The notes beneath the pieces were generated by a model, which did not search any database, was not told where the DNA came from, and was given only the letters and a program-made list of their open reading frames with translations. This document shows positions 22,748 to 33,652 of a stretch of 38,361 nucleotides of DNA, one piece after another. A program made the position numbers and the translations under genes. Source of the DNA: Chloroflexota bacterium (GTDB lineage: Bacteria; Chloroflexota; Dehalococcoidia; UBA2247; RBG-13-53-26); assembly GCA_026389585.1 (NCBI GenBank), contig JAPLHP010000084.1, positions 1 through 38,361 of the forward strand. The letters run 5' to 3'. The first letter of the stretch is position 1, and each line of letters begins with the position of its first letter.

Positions 22748-25700
22748 CTAATTTGATTCCTCTGAAATATCCCCTGTGGCAGCAGCCTGTAACTGGGGCT
22801 CAGCCTGGCCCTCAAGTTCTACTGGCTTGCTCATCATTTCTTCTTGTATCTGTAGGACTTCTTCTTGCTTAGTAAGCTGACCTTGTAAGGCCTGTAAGTC
22901 TTCCGGTTTGAGACAGCGAGCGGGGATCAGTCTCCCTATAATCACGTTCTCCTTAAGCCCTAGGAGTCTATCCACCTTCCCGTTTATGGCTGCCTCTGTG
23001 AGTACTCGAGTGGTCTCCTGGAAAGAAGCCGCAGCCAGCCAGCTATCCGAATTGAGGGCAGCCTTTGTTATCCCTAAGAGGGCGGTCTGAGCTGTGGCTG
23101 GTTCGCCTGCTTCAGCTACCACTCTAGCGTTGATATCTTCAAAGGCGAAGCGATCTACCAGGTCTCCGGGAAGCAATTCAGTATCACCAGGGGAATCGAC
23201 CCTTACCTTTTGTAGCATTCGGCGGCCAATAATCTCGATATGCCTATCATTGATGGTAACTCCTTGAGAGCGATAGACTTTCTGTATTTCGTCTACAAGA
23301 TATCGCTGCATAGCTTCGCGTCCTTTGATACGCAGGATGTCCTGGGGATTAGCGTGGCCGTCAGTAAGGAGGTCACCGGCCTTCACATGGGAACCATTTA
23401 TTATTTTAATATTTGATATAAAAGGAATGATGTATTCTTCCTCTTCCTTTTCCTCATAGCTGATGATGAGGTTGTTGCCTTCAATATTTACCTTGCCACT
23501 CACAGGAGCTAACAGGAGGGGAACTGGTGATGACACATCTGCTTCTTCTTCAGCCGAGGCTGTTGAGGATTGCTTGGCTAAAACTGTTCCTACATCTACC
23601 CATTCACCGTCGCTGACCTGCGGTTCTGTACCGGGGGGCAGAGGGTATTCGTTACGATATAACTCAGAGTTGGTAATCCTTATTTTGTAACCTTCTTCGG
23701 TGGGTAAGACCTCTGCCACACCGTCGATTTCGGAAAGGATAGCTTGCCCTTTTGGTATTCTTGATTCAAAGAGCTCCTCTACTCGTGGCAATCCGGTGGT
23801 GATATCCAAACCCAATACCCCGCCGGTGTGGAAGGTACGGAGTGTTAGCTGTGTTCCTGGCTCTCCAATACTCTGGGCGGCGATAATGCCGACTGTGGTA
23901 CCCTCGTCTGCCAGGTGACCTTTGGAGAGGTCATTACCATAGCAGGACTGGCAGATGCCGACCCTTGACTGACAGCTAAGTGGCGACCTGGCGTAAACCT
24001 GACTTATTCCTGCTGAGACAATCTGCCTTGCCTTCTCCTCGGTTATTTCCTCATTTCGATCTACGATGGCCTTCCCGTCAGAGGGGTCAGTTACTGTGGC
24101 TGCGGCCAAGCGTCCTACTATGCGCTCAGAAAGATGAGGCAGGAAACTGTCTTTGGACTCTGTGCACCAAATACCAGAAGTTGTGCCACAATCCTTCTCA
24201 GTAATGATGACATCTTGAACAATGTCTACAAGGCGTCTGGTAAGGTAGCCCGCATCTGAGGTTCTCAAGGCAGTATCTGCCAGTCCCTTGCGGGCGCCAT
24301 GTGTAGAGATAAAGTACTCCAGAACGGAAAGTCCTTCGTTGAAGCTGGACTTGATGGGAAACTCTATGATCTTACCCGAAGGATCTGTCATCAAGCCGCG
24401 CATGCCTGCCATCTGCCTTATCTGAGAGAGGTTGCCTTTTGCTCCCGAGGTTGCCATCATGTAGACCCCCCCGTAGCGATCCAATGATTGTGAGACAAGG
24501 TCAGTGATTTTTTCAGTGGCCTGTGTCCACTGGTCCACTGTGCCGCTATACCGTTCCTCATCAGTGATTAGTCCCCGATAGTGCTGGTCTTCTATTTGAG
24601 CAATGACCTTTTCAGCCTCCCGGAGAACCTGAGTTTTTTCTTGCGGTACCTTTACATCGTTAAGACTGATGGTGGTACCTGATTTGGTGGCATATCTGAA
24701 TCCCAAATTCTTGATATTGTCAGCCATAATAGCGGTATCTACATTGCCTACTAGTTTGATGCAGTCTGCGATAAGCCGCTTCAGACGTGTCTTGTCTACT
24801 GTTTCGTTAATGAAACCAACTTCTTTGGGCATAATGCTGTTAAAGATAATCCGTCCCACGGTTGTCTTGATACGCTTTTGCTGATCATGGTCATGCATCC
24901 GTACTTCGATCTCTGCACCCAGGTCAACGATGTCCAGGTTGTAGGCCAACTCCGCTTCGCTAAAGCTACCGAAAGATTTTCCCTCCCCTTTGCCCCCTGG
25001 CTTGAGGGATGTCAGGTAATAACAACCGAGGACCATGTCAAGAGTTGGCGCTACTGCAGGTTCTCCGTTGCTAGGCAAGATCATGTTGTGGATACTGAGC
25101 ATTGATTTTCTGGCCTCCATGACTGCAGCCCTTGATAAGGGAACATGTACAGCCATTTGGTCTCCATCGAAGTCCGCGTTAAAGGCAGTGCATACCAGAG
25201 GATGAAGTTGAATAGCACTGCCTTCGATTAACACAGGCTCAAATGCCTGAATGCCAAGTCGGTGCAATGTTGGAGCTCGGTTGAGCAAAACCGGCCTTTC
25301 TTTAACGACTTCTTCTAAGATACTCCAGATTTCCGGTCTTGCTCTCTCCACCATTCTCTTCGCACTCTTGATATTGGTAGCAAGACCCTGTTGTACCAGG
25401 CGAAACATGAGAAATGGTTTGAAGAGTTCCATGGCCATGCGCTTGGGCAATCCACACTGATGAAGCCCCAGTTCAGGACCCACTATTATTACTGAGCGCC
25501 CGCTATAATCGACTCTCTTGCCCAGAAGATTCTGGCGGAAACGTCCCTGTTTGCCTCGAAGCACATCTGATCGTGACTGCAAAGGTCGGTTGCCTGCACC
25601 AGTAATAGCCCTTCTTTGTCTCCCATTGTCGATAAGAGAATCCACTGCCTCTTGCAGCATCCTTTTTTCGTTGTGGATAATTATCTCGGGGGCACCTACG

Positions 25701-26644
25701 TCCAACAGCCTTCGAAGGCGATTATTCCGGTTGATTACCCTTCGATAAAGATCATTGAGATCGCTGGTAGCAAATCGTCTCCCATCTAGCTGTACTATGG
25801 GTCGTAAGTCAGGGGGCAGAACGGGGAGGATGGTCAAAATCATCCATTCTGGCTTGTTGCCGCTGCGACGGAAAGCTTCAACTACCTGTAATCTCTTAAT
25901 GGCTTTCTTCCGTCGTTGTCCTGAGGCAGAAATGAGCTCCTGATGTAAGGCTTCATGGAGTTCTTCCAGATGAAGCTTGCGAAGGATGGTCAGGATAGCT
26001 TGAGCACCCGAATCTGCTTCGAAGAAGGTGCCGTGTTTCTTTTTGAGTTCGCGGTATTTGCCATCCGTAAGCAGTTTCAGAGGACGCAAATCCTCTATCT
26101 CTTCAATCTCTTCCTCGATTTCCTTCTCTAACCGAATCCGCTCCTCGACATTGACATCTTCCTTTTGGGATATCTGCTGGCGCTCTTCCTGCAGTTGCTG
26201 GATCAGTCTTTGTTTTGGCTCTTCGTCTACACTGGTTATGATGTACTGGGCAAAATAGATGATACGCTCTAGACTGCGTGGTGAAAGGTCAAGGAGTAAT
26301 CCTATTCTGCTCGGTATCCCCTTCAGGAACCAGCTATGAGCCACCGGGGCGGCCAATTCTATATGACCCATGCGCTCCCGGCGCACCTTGGAGAGAGTAA
26401 CCTCTACGCCACACCGATCACAGCGAATACCCTTGTAGCGTACCTTCTTATATTTCCCGCAGTAGCATTCGAAGTCCTTGGTGGGGCCAAAGATCCTTTC
26501 GCAAAAAAGTCCATCTCTCTCTGGTTTCAGACTACGGTAATTTATAGTCTCCGGCTTTGTTACCTCACCCCAGGACCAGCTTTTAATCTGCTCTGGTGAG
26601 GCAAGAGAGATTCGAATTCCGCTAAGGCTATCGGCACTAAACAA
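22748..26644 (-). CDS. rpoC: RNA polymerase beta' subunit
   Basis: This 1298 aa protein is the beta' subunit of bacterial RNA polymerase. The N-terminal zinc site ([19 protein letters not shown]), the Mg-binding active-site motif NADFDGD at about residue 488, the [13 protein letters not shown] zinc site and the LRTFHTGG stretch are all in place. No large lineage-specific insertions were seen. The start is TTG at 26644, 7 nt from an AAGGAGG site, and the protein begins with the canonical region leading into the zinc site. It lies 47 nt after rpoB, in the same transcript. Confidence 0.98.
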   Translation of the reverse strand: MFSADSLSGIRISLASPEQIKSWSWGEVTKPETINYRSLKPERDGLFCERIFGPTKDFECYCGKYKKVRYKGIRCDRCGVEVTLSKVRRERMGHIELAAPVAHSWFLKGIPSRIGLLLDLSPRSLERIIYFAQYIITSVDEEPKQRLIQQLQEERQQISQKEDVNVEERIRLEKEIEEEIEEIEDLRPLKLLTDGKYRELKKKHGTFFEADSGAQAILTILRKLHLEELHEALHQELISASGQRRKKAIKRLQVVEAFRRSGNKPEWMILTILPVLPPDLRPIVQLDGRRFATSDLNDLYRRVINRNNRLRRLLDVGAPEIIIHNEKRMLQEAVDSLIDNGRQRRAITGAGNRPLQSRSDVLRGKQGRFRQNLLGKRVDYSGRSVIIVGPELGLHQCGLPKRMAMELFKPFLMFRLVQQGLATNIKSAKRMVERARPEIWSILEEVVKERPVLLNRAPTLHRLGIQAFEPVLIEGSAIQLHPLVCTAFNADFDGDQMAVHVPLSRAAVMEARKSMLSIHNMILPSNGEPAVAPTLDMVLGCYYLTSLKPGGKGEGKSFGSFSEAELAYNLDIVDLGAEIEVRMHDHDQQKRIKTTVGRIIFNSIMPKEVGFINETVDKTRLKRLIADCIKLVGNVDTAIMADNIKNLGFRYATKSGTTISLNDVKVPQEKTQVLREAEKVIAQIEDQHYRGLITDEERYSGTVDQWTQATEKITDLVSQSLDRYGGVYMMATSGAKGNLSQIRQMAGMRGLMTDPSGKIIEFPIKSSFNEGLSVLEYFISTHGARKGLADTALRTSDAGYLTRRLVDIVQDVIITEKDCGTTSGIWCTESKDSFLPHLSERIVGRLAAATVTDPSDGKAIVDRNEEITEEKARQIVSAGISQVYARSPLSCQSRVGICQSCYGNDLSKGHLADEGTTVGIIAAQSIGEPGTQLTLRTFHTGGVLGLDITTGLPRVEELFESRIPKGQAILSEIDGVAEVLPTEEGYKIRITNSELYRNEYPLPPGTEPQVSDGEWVDVGTVLAKQSSTASAEEEADVSSPVPLLLAPVSGKVNIEGNNLIISYEEKEEEEYIIPFISNIKIINGSHVKAGDLLTDGHANPQDILRIKGREAMQRYLVDEIQKVYRSQGVTINDRHIEIIGRRMLQKVRVDSPGDTELLPGDLVDRFAFEDINARVVAEAGEPATAQTALLGITKAALNSDSWLAAASFQETTRVLTEAAINGKVDRLLGLKENVIIGRLIPARCLKPEDLQALQGQLTKQEEVLQIQEEMMSKPVELEGQAEPQLQAAATGDISEESN

Positions 26645-26691
26645 AGCGTTGCCTCCTTGGAAATGCAGTTTTAATTGTGCTTATGCTGTGG

Positions 26692-29600
26692 TCAGATCTT
26701 CTCTTCGCTGAACAAATCTACTGATAATCCTAGACTCTGTAGTTCGCGGACCAGAACGTTGAAGGATTCTGGCAGTCCTGGAGGATACACATCCTCACCC
26801 TTGGTGATAGCTTCATAGGCTTTAGCTCTTCCAGCGATATCGTCGGACTTGATGGTGAGAAGCTCTTGGAGGGTGTGGGCAGCTCCATAGGCTTCTAGTG
26901 CCCAGACCTCCATCTCGCCAAAGCGTTGTCCTCCGAATTGAGCCTTACCTCCCAATGGCTGTTGTGTGATCAGGGTGTAAGGACCTGTAGAGCGAGCATG
27001 TATTTTATCCTCCACTAGGTGGATTAGCTTCATCATATAGACATATCCCACTGTTACAGGCTGATCAAATGGCTGACCAGTGCGTCCGTCGTAAAGTATG
27101 GTTTTACCGTAGATCGGTGGAGAAACGGACCTTTCTTTAATCACCTTCTCTACTTGTTGTTGTATCTGTTTATCAGTGAGTCCTTCAGTTGAAACCTCCA
27201 GTTCTTTAAGCCAGAGGCGAAGGCATACCAGAGTAGCTTCGGAGGTGGAATCCTGGCTGAATACCTTATCGCCATCGAAGCCCTGAGTTTGAAGCCATGT
27301 TTTTGCCTTTGCAAGCCTCTCCTCGGGGTTAGAACCATCGTTGCTGGAACCAGCTTGGCGGATAATCCAAGCTCTTGCCAGTGCATTCTCAATCACCGCC
27401 GTATCAGCTCCCTCAAATACAGGGCAGTCGACCTTGAGGCCAAGCTCGTGGGCGGCCCAGCCAAGGTGGGTCTCGAAAATCTGCCCCAAATTCATTCGGG
27501 AGGGTACTCCGATAGGATTGAGGATGATATCAACGGGTGTGCCGTCGGGCAGGAAGGGCATGTCTTCTTCAGGCAGTATACGACCTATAACACCCTTATT
27601 GCCATGCCTGCCGGCCAGTTTGTCTCCCTCTGAAGCCTTCCTCTTTTGGGCAATCCATACCCTTACCAGCTTGCTGACGCCCTCCTGTAATTCATCACGG
27701 TTGGTAAAAATTCTTACCGCGATTACCAATCCCTTTTCACCGTGAGGTACCCGAAGAGAGGTGTCTTTTACTTCCCGGGCTTTCTCACCGAAGATGACTC
27801 TGAGGAGCTTCTCTTCGGCACTCAACTCGGTTTCTCCCTTGGGGGTGATCTTCCCTACCAGAATGTCTCCTGACTCAACGGTGGCACCGACTTGTATAAT
27901 CCCATCGTCATCTAGCTGGCGAAGACTCTCTTCCCCCACATTGGGAATGTCTCTGGTAATTTCCTCGGCACCCAGCTTGGTCTCTCTTGCCTCAACCTCA
28001 CACCGTTCAATGTGGATTGAGGTAAATTTATCGTCTTTGACCAGCTTCTCTGAGATTATAATTGCATCTTCGAAGTTGTATCCTTCCCAGCTCATGAAAG
28101 CACAAAGCAAATTTTGCCCCAGTGCCAGTATTCCATCATCAGTGGCTGAGCTGTCGGCTAGTACCTGACCTGGGTGAACCCTGGAGCCTTTGCTTACAAT
28201 GGGATGTTGGTTGACACAGGTTCCTTGGTTAGTGCGCATGAATTTCGTCAGGGGATAAACATGTTCTTCGCCGCTATCACTTCTGACAACGATCTGGTTC
28301 CCGGTGGCAGAGACAACCTCACCGTCGCTGTCGGTCAGGATCAACTGCCCACTATCTCGGGCCACTTGCTGCTCTATCCCTGTTCCCACTATCGGAGACT
28401 CAGAGCAAAGCAAAGGCACTGCCTGGCGCTCCATATTGGATCCCATCAGCGCTCGGTTAGCATCATCATGTTCCAAGAAGGGAATTAGGGAGGCAGATAT
28501 ACCTACTATCTGTTTTGGGGAAACGTCCATAAGGTCGACGTTCTCAGGGGCCTCTGAAAAGAATCGTTCCCCTTTTCTCACCTCGATTTTGCTCTCGTTG
28601 AATTGGCCATCAGACCCGATGGGGGCATTGGCTTGCGCGATGACATAGGCCTCTTCCTTATCAGCCGGAAGGTAGACAATCTGGTCAGATACGAAAGGCA
28701 GCACCTTCACATCTCTTGGTGATAGCCGGGATATTTGCTCGGCAATCTTAGGGGTGATACGCGCTCCATTTTTAGCAATTTGATGGCCATCGTCGTCAGA
28801 TATCGGCTCTCTGAGGGTCCTATTTCGCAACTCCTCTGGCGTATTTCTTACCTCTCGGACTACTTTTCGATATGGAGTCGTTATGAAACCATATTCATCA
28901 ATGGAGGCGTAGGTAGCCATGGAACTTATCAGGCCGATATTTGGCCCTTCAGGTGTCTCAATAGGACAAATCCTGCCGTAGTGAGAATGGTGAACATCAC
29001 GGACCTCGAAGCCAGCCCGTTCTCTTGATAGTCCTCCGGGCCCCAGTGTTGACAGACGACGTTTATGGGTTAATTCCGCCAGGGGGTTAGTCTGATCCAT
29101 GAATTGACATAACTGGGAGCCACTGAAGAAGTCCCTTATTGCGGTATTTATAGGTCGGGTATTGATGAGGGCATTTGGTGTAACAGTTTCAGGGTCAACG
29201 ATGGTCATGCGTTCCTTTACCATTCGCTCGAGGTTCAGAAGGGCAATATGGAACTGGTTCTGAATTAGTTCACCGACGGTGCGCAGTCTTCGATTGCTCA
29301 GATGATCAATGTCATCAGGTGCTTCCAGTCCATTGTTGACCATGATAATGTGATGTACTATGGCTACAAGGTCTTCTCGGGTGAGGGCAGAACTACTATG
29401 GTTATTCCCTGATGCCTCTTGCCCCAGCCTCTTGTTGAGCTTGTAACGGCCGACCTTGCCCAGATTATAGTGTCTGGGGTTAAAGAACAGGTTGTCCAGT
29501 AAGGTCTTGGCATTGTTGATATTAGGGAGATCTCCGGGGCGCAGACGTCTGTGGATTTCGAGTATAGCCTCAGTTTCGTTCTTGATAAAAGAGTCCTGTT

Positions 29601-30288
29601 TAGCGCTAGCTGCAATGAAGGAGTGGGCTGGATTTGTATCTACATCTTTGAATAGCTGGAGTAAATCCTCGGTGCCGGCATAGCCTACAGCGCGCAGGAT
29701 GGTGGTGACAGGGAATCGCCTCTTACCGTTTACCTTCACCCAGATGACATCCTTGGTGGTGGTTTCAAAATCGAGCCATGATCCGTGCTCTGGTATGAGC
29801 TTTCCATAGCAGAGTTCACGCCCGCTTGCCACATCTGTCTCGCTAGTAAGGTAGAGGCCTGGCGAACGGATCAATTGGCTTACTACTACTCGCTCTGCCC
29901 CATTGATAATGAAGGTACCGTCAGGGGTCATTAATGGTAGATCAATTATGAAGATATTCTGTTCTTTAACTTCTCCTGTCCCTTTAACTACCAACTGAAC
30001 CTTGGCATAGAGTGGTGTGGCATAAGTCAGGTCACGTTCCCGGCAATCCAATATCGAATTCTTTGGCGGTCCGAACTCACAGTTGAGGAAACGCAGTTCA
30101 AGCCGTGCACCAGTCAGGTCCTTGATAGTCAGGTCCTGGAAAAGCTCTCTCAGCCCCTGCTCCTGGAACCTGCGGAAGGAGTTGAACTGTATTTGGATTA
30201 GGTTGGGTATTTCTAATACGGGTGAGGTTTTGGCGAACGATTTTCTGGCGATGCTTTGTGTCTGGGAAACAATATTAGTAGAAGTCAA
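26692..30288 (-). CDS. rpoB: RNA polymerase beta subunit
   Basis: This 1198 aa protein is the beta subunit of bacterial RNA polymerase. Recognisable blocks include the rifampicin-pocket region ([20 protein letters not shown], then [10 protein letters not shown]), the [20 protein letters not shown] stretch and the C-terminal beta clamp region with [20 protein letters not shown]. Its rif-pocket residues look wild-type. The TTG start at 30288 leaves 12 nt after an AAAGGAG site; no better start is in frame. Downstream of a consensus promoter with a leader of about 135 nt. rplJ/rplL, the common upstream partners of rpoB, are not present here. Confidence 0.98.
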   Translation of the reverse strand: MTSTNIVSQTQSIARKSFAKTSPVLEIPNLIQIQFNSFRRFQEQGLRELFQDLTIKDLTGARLELRFLNCEFGPPKNSILDCRERDLTYATPLYAKVQLVVKGTGEVKEQNIFIIDLPLMTPDGTFIINGAERVVVSQLIRSPGLYLTSETDVASGRELCYGKLIPEHGSWLDFETTTKDVIWVKVNGKRRFPVTTILRAVGYAGTEDLLQLFKDVDTNPAHSFIAASAKQDSFIKNETEAILEIHRRLRPGDLPNINNAKTLLDNLFFNPRHYNLGKVGRYKLNKRLGQEASGNNHSSSALTREDLVAIVHHIIMVNNGLEAPDDIDHLSNRRLRTVGELIQNQFHIALLNLERMVKERMTIVDPETVTPNALINTRPINTAIRDFFSGSQLCQFMDQTNPLAELTHKRRLSTLGPGGLSRERAGFEVRDVHHSHYGRICPIETPEGPNIGLISSMATYASIDEYGFITTPYRKVVREVRNTPEELRNRTLREPISDDDGHQIAKNGARITPKIAEQISRLSPRDVKVLPFVSDQIVYLPADKEEAYVIAQANAPIGSDGQFNESKIEVRKGERFFSEAPENVDLMDVSPKQIVGISASLIPFLEHDDANRALMGSNMERQAVPLLCSESPIVGTGIEQQVARDSGQLILTDSDGEVVSATGNQIVVRSDSGEEHVYPLTKFMRTNQGTCVNQHPIVSKGSRVHPGQVLADSSATDDGILALGQNLLCAFMSWEGYNFEDAIIISEKLVKDDKFTSIHIERCEVEARETKLGAEEITRDIPNVGEESLRQLDDDGIIQVGATVESGDILVGKITPKGETELSAEEKLLRVIFGEKAREVKDTSLRVPHGEKGLVIAVRIFTNRDELQEGVSKLVRVWIAQKRKASEGDKLAGRHGNKGVIGRILPEEDMPFLPDGTPVDIILNPIGVPSRMNLGQIFETHLGWAAHELGLKVDCPVFEGADTAVIENALARAWIIRQAGSSNDGSNPEERLAKAKTWLQTQGFDGDKVFSQDSTSEATLVCLRLWLKELEVSTEGLTDKQIQQQVEKVIKERSVSPPIYGKTILYDGRTGQPFDQPVTVGYVYMMKLIHLVEDKIHARSTGPYTLITQQPLGGKAQFGGQRFGEMEVWALEAYGAAHTLQELLTIKSDDIAGRAKAYEAITKGEDVYPPGLPESFNVLVRELQSLGLSVDLFSEEKI

Positions 30289-30592
30289 AGCTTGTACACA
30301 CTCCTTTGCTGGCTTTAATGGGCATAGTGTGCCTCATAGTAACAAATTAAAACAAAACAGGACACACCTATACCAAGATGGAAACACTTAATGAGGAACA
30401 ATATTGCATAGAACGCAAGTGCAAAAAATTAGTATAGCGCACTGTCCAATCTATGTCAAATAATTGTTGTACTCGGTGGATGTTCTACGATTATGACAGG
30501 GGTTAAGCTAAACCCTGTTTGGTTTTGAATAAATCTGCTTCTTGCTGTATGGTCTCCACCAACCATTAGTGAACTTGACCTGGGAGGGAACA
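30289..30592 (-). other. rpoB leader and fdhE-rpoB intergenic region
   Basis: Apart from the rpoBC promoter, the gap holds an imperfect inverted repeat at 30497-30517 with one bulged base. It lies between the fdhE stop and the promoter and has no T-tract on the minus strand; on the plus strand the following bases are T-rich, but nothing is transcribed towards it that I can identify. No gene is evident. Confidence 0.4.
30431..30459 (-). promoter_or_regulatory. Consensus sigma-70 promoter of rpoBC
   Basis: On the minus strand TTGACA (30459-30454) and TATACT (30436-30431) are exactly 17 bp apart. Transcription would begin near 30424 and give a leader of about 135 nt before the rpoB start. Confidence 0.85.
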
Positions 30593-31441
30593 CTAGACAG
30601 ACTTGTATCCCTTCTCTGTTGCTTGCCTATCCAGGTCTGAGGTAAGGATTCTTTCTAAGGGCAGTAATACCTCTGAACCTGTCTTCCGCAGATCGATAGC
30701 CTTGATATAGCTCTGGCACTTTTCACAGGTATATATGCGATATAGTTCATCGTCGTCAGTGAGATAGGCAAGGGCATCATGATCCTGGGTGCCGCAGCTG
30801 GAACACTGCAATCGCTGGAAAAGCCACTGTGTGTCGCAGCGAGAGCACATTAACCACCTTGCTCCCTGGTCTTTATCCAGGGAGGCGAAATCCGGGTTGC
30901 CTCCGCAAACCGGGCAGTTCTTGCGCCGCCATATTTCCTGTTTGATTAACTTCGACAATGCTTCGGAGTGAGCCATCAGGAAAGGACGGAGGGTAGCCTG
31001 AATAATATTGGACAGAAGCTTCTCGCTGATGTGATTTTGTGCAGCGATAGGTGACAATGAGTGCCCTTGATACCAATCCCTGGCCGATTGTTGGAGTAGC
31101 GGGGTGTCAGAGGCGATGTTTCCCAGGGCTTTGGTATCTCTGCGGTTATCGCTGTTGTGTTCGGTCAGGATGAGAACGGCTGCCCGGAACAGATTTTGCA
31201 CTGTAGGCCAGTCTAAGGGAAGCTCTTCGAACTTCAGCAGGGGAATGCCTTGGCTTAGCTGGCTGAGAGCGGCTTCTTTGGTCAGGTCAGGCTGCTGAAC
31301 AATAAGGCGAGACCTGGCCTCACTTTGAAGACGAAGCAGCTTCTCGTAGGTCTCGATAACAGGGGGCAGCGAGCCATTCCTTTGTGCCCACTTCTCAAGT
31401 CTTTGCAGGATCTTGCTATCGTCTGATCTCTCCATGGCCAC
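30593..31441 (-). CDS. fdhE: Formate dehydrogenase accessory protein FdhE
   Basis: This 282 aa protein resembles FdhE, the rubredoxin-like factor needed to activate Tat-exported formate dehydrogenases. Its C-terminal half holds four CxxC pairs (CPVCGG, CSRC, CSSCG, CEKC) that would bind iron or zinc in a rubredoxin-like manner. The N-terminal half is helical. The GTG at 31441 is preferred because an AAGGA site lies 7 nt upstream; an in-frame ATG two codons later is the alternative. It follows the fdh operon terminator, so it may be transcribed at lower level by readthrough or from its own start. Confidence 0.92.
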   Translation of the reverse strand: MAMERSDDSKILQRLEKWAQRNGSLPPVIETYEKLLRLQSEARSRLIVQQPDLTKEAALSQLSQGIPLLKFEELPLDWPTVQNLFRAAVLILTEHNSDNRRDTKALGNIASDTPLLQQSARDWYQGHSLSPIAAQNHISEKLLSNIIQATLRPFLMAHSEALSKLIKQEIWRRKNCPVCGGNPDFASLDKDQGARWLMCSRCDTQWLFQRLQCSSCGTQDHDALAYLTDDDELYRIYTCEKCQSYIKAIDLRKTGSEVLLPLERILTSDLDRQATEKGYKSV

Positions 31442-31560
31442 TGGGTTTTCCTTTTGCCAGTCTACCAGTCTCTTGGGTTCATTTCAAAGGAATTTATATA
31501 AATGTGGTACATAGATGACTTTTGTTGAAATACTAGCATCCGTGTTGGAGATAGGGTTCA

Positions 31561-31599
31561 ACAAAAGCAATAAAGGCCTGCGGTCTAACCACAAGCCTT
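31561..31599 (-). terminator. Intrinsic terminator of the formate dehydrogenase operon
   Basis: On the minus strand, 31599-31573 forms a 12-bp stem (two G-U pairs) with a TAG loop, directly after the nrfD-like stop, and is followed by TATTGCTTTTGT. This is the clearest rho-independent terminator in the window. It separates fdhA-fdhB-nrfD from fdhE. Confidence 0.85.
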
Positions 31600-31614
31600 C
31601 ATTACTTGTCTTAG

Positions 31615-32823
31615 TTACTTGTCTATAGGGCCTACGATGCTCCCGGCCTCGGTTGTAGCAGCTTTATCTGGCTTGTGCTCTACGGACTCTTCATGATGCT
31701 CCGCGATGGGCAGGAAGCGGTTGGCCAGCATGAAGACGATGATGCCGCCGGAGACGAGACCTATCGAGACGGCGAACTCCTGCCAGCTAGGGAAGTAGGT
31801 GTAGCCCGGGCGTGGAGGTAGCTGTATCAGGGTAATGTTGAAGCGGTTGAACACCAATCCGCCGATCACCAGTAGCGCACTGCAGAACAAGCCTGTCCTG
31901 CTCTGTCTCACCTTGGGCATTGAGAACAAGACCATAGGGAGAATCACGCCGAGAATAACCTCAGCGAACCAGAAGACGTTGGCTGGGTACTCGTTGCCAA
32001 GGGCCTTCAACTCGTTGAAGTGTGGCCATCCGGCGAATACTATGTCTCCGACCTTCAGTGCCAGGTAGACACCCAGGATGTAAGAGACAATCTTGCCCAG
32101 GCCGCTGAGGACTTCCAGTTTCACCTGGTGGCCGAAGGCCTTGCCGCTGAGAGTGGACTCTAAGATGACCATGGCTGGCCCTACGGCTACTGCCGAGACG
32201 AAGAAAAGCAGGGGCAGGATAGGTGTGTACCACAGGTGGTTGAGTGTGTTGGAAAACAAGAGCGACATCGATCCCAGGGAATTCTGGTGACCGGTGGAGA
32301 TCACGATGCCGGCGATGATCAGGGGGATCTGGATCATTCGGATGAACTTCAGGGGAATGCTCCAATTGAGCTTCTCAAAGACAGCCGGGCTTATCTCCAA
32401 TGCCAACACGGCGGTGTAGAGCATCACGCACCAGCCCACTTCATATAGAGGAGAGTGGATGTTCGGGTTGAAGATCATCTTCCATATATACCAGGGTTGT
32501 CCGAGGTCGACCAGGAGGGCGAAGACAACCAGCAGATAGCCCAGGAAGGCAGTGAGGATCGCAGGCCTCACCACAGGGTGGTACTTTTCCAGGTGGAAGA
32601 TGTAGACGATGGCTGCCAGGGTGAATCCGCCTGCCGCCAGAGCTACCCCGCAGTAGAGGTCAAAGCCGATCCAGATTCCCCAGCCACGGCCGTCGCTCAT
32701 GTTGCTGATGAATCCGAGACCCTTGGCGTAGCGTACCACTGCCGTTGCCAGGAAGATGACCACCAGGAGGGCCAGGAAGAGGGTGCCGACGGGTAGTCTG
32801 CGTTCTTTCTGTGGTGTTGTCAT
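31615..32823 (-). CDS. nrfD: NrfD/HybB-type membrane subunit of formate dehydrogenase
   Basis: This 402 aa integral membrane protein has nine or ten hydrophobic segments and belongs to the NrfD/PsrC/HybB family, which passes electrons between a periplasmic Fe-S subunit and the quinone pool without heme. Family-like stretches include GWGIWIGFDLYCGVALAAGG and STGHQNSLGSM. The start ATG at 32823 follows AAGGAGGGG by 7 nt; the frame is open 10 codons further upstream but this would overlap fdhB for longer. The gene overlaps fdhB slightly. An NrfD anchor instead of the cytochrome b FdnI type is the arrangement also seen for the formate-dehydrogenase-like OmeA/OmeB proteins of Dehalococcoides. Confidence 0.9.
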   Translation of the reverse strand: MTTPQKERRLPVGTLFLALLVVIFLATAVVRYAKGLGFISNMSDGRGWGIWIGFDLYCGVALAAGGFTLAAIVYIFHLEKYHPVVRPAILTAFLGYLLVVFALLVDLGQPWYIWKMIFNPNIHSPLYEVGWCVMLYTAVLALEISPAVFEKLNWSIPLKFIRMIQIPLIIAGIVISTGHQNSLGSMSLLFSNTLNHLWYTPILPLLFFVSAVAVGPAMVILESTLSGKAFGHQVKLEVLSGLGKIVSYILGVYLALKVGDIVFAGWPHFNELKALGNEYPANVFWFAEVILGVILPMVLFSMPKVRQSRTGLFCSALLVIGGLVFNRFNITLIQLPPRPGYTYFPSWQEFAVSIGLVSGGIIVFMLANRFLPIAEHHEESVEHKPDKAATTEAGSIVGPIDK

Positions 32824-32827
32824 CTCG

Positions 32828-33652
32828 TCACCCCTCCTTCTTCTCGTGCTCACCAGCGGCTATCTTCTGGCGACGTTTGGTATACCAGTAGGCGCCAGCC
32901 ATAAGGACTATCACGCCCGCGGCGTAGTAAGGGAGGGCGCCCATAGCCTTGCGAGCGTTCCTGGGCACAGATTCATTTGTGACATTGGGGAAGTCCAGAT
33001 CCTGGAAATCCACCGGTGAGATGTACATCCAGGAGGTACCTCCTGCCTCTTTCTCCCCATAAACGCGGTCAACGTACTTGTCCGGCGACGCCTCAATGCG
33101 GCGATGGGCCTCTTCGATGGCCTGTTGCCGTTCATCAAAAATCTCAAGAGCACCGGTCGGACAGGCCGTCACACAGGCCGGGGAAAGGCCGCCATTCTGG
33201 CGGTCAGCACAGAAGGTGCACTTGCGTATCCAGGGCGATGGCCTGTCCCATTGATACGTGGGTATTCCGAAGGGGCAGGCGACCATGCAGTACCGGCAGC
33301 CGATGCACTTGGCTTGGTTGTATAGCACTGCTCCCGTTTCCTCGTCCCTCCTCAGCGCGCCCACAATGCAGGCTGTCTCGCAAGCCGGATTCAGACAGTG
33401 CATGCACTGGATCTTGGCAAAGGCCCAGTGGAGATCGTAGCCATCGCCGATCTCCCGATAGCGCATGAAGGTGAAGGTGCGGGCGGAGAGCTGCGTCTTT
33501 CCCTCAATCCCTCCCGTGATCTCTACTCCGTTATCGGACTCCTTATCCGCTGAATTCTTATTCCAGCTCTTGCAGGCCACTGAGCAGGCCCTGCATCCTA
33601 TGCACCTGTTGCCGTCGTAAAGTACAGCTTTTCCTTTCTCAGATTCAGACAT
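32828..33652 (-). CDS. fdhB: Formate dehydrogenase iron-sulfur (beta) subunit
   Basis: This 274 aa protein is a four-cluster ferredoxin subunit of the FdnH/HybA/NrfC type. Sixteen cluster cysteines fall in four groups: C17-C20-C23-C27 at the N terminus, CMHCLNPACETAC, CIGCRYCMVAC and CTFCADRQNGGLSPACVTAC. A single hydrophobic segment near the C terminus (ALPYYAAGVIVLMAGAYW) anchors it in the membrane. It passes electrons from the catalytic subunit to the NrfD-type subunit. The ATG overlaps the stop of fdhA (ATGTCTGA), so translation is coupled. There is no signal peptide; it probably travels with the Tat-exported catalytic subunit. Confidence 0.94.
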   Translation of the reverse strand: MSESEKGKAVLYDGNRCIGCRACSVACKSWNKNSADKESDNGVEITGGIEGKTQLSARTFTFMRYREIGDGYDLHWAFAKIQCMHCLNPACETACIVGALRRDEETGAVLYNQAKCIGCRYCMVACPFGIPTYQWDRPSPWIRKCTFCADRQNGGLSPACVTACPTGALEIFDERQQAIEEAHRRIEASPDKYVDRVYGEKEAGGTSWMYISPVDFQDLDFPNVTNESVPRNARKAMGALPYYAAGVIVLMAGAYWYTKRRQKIAAGEHEKKEG

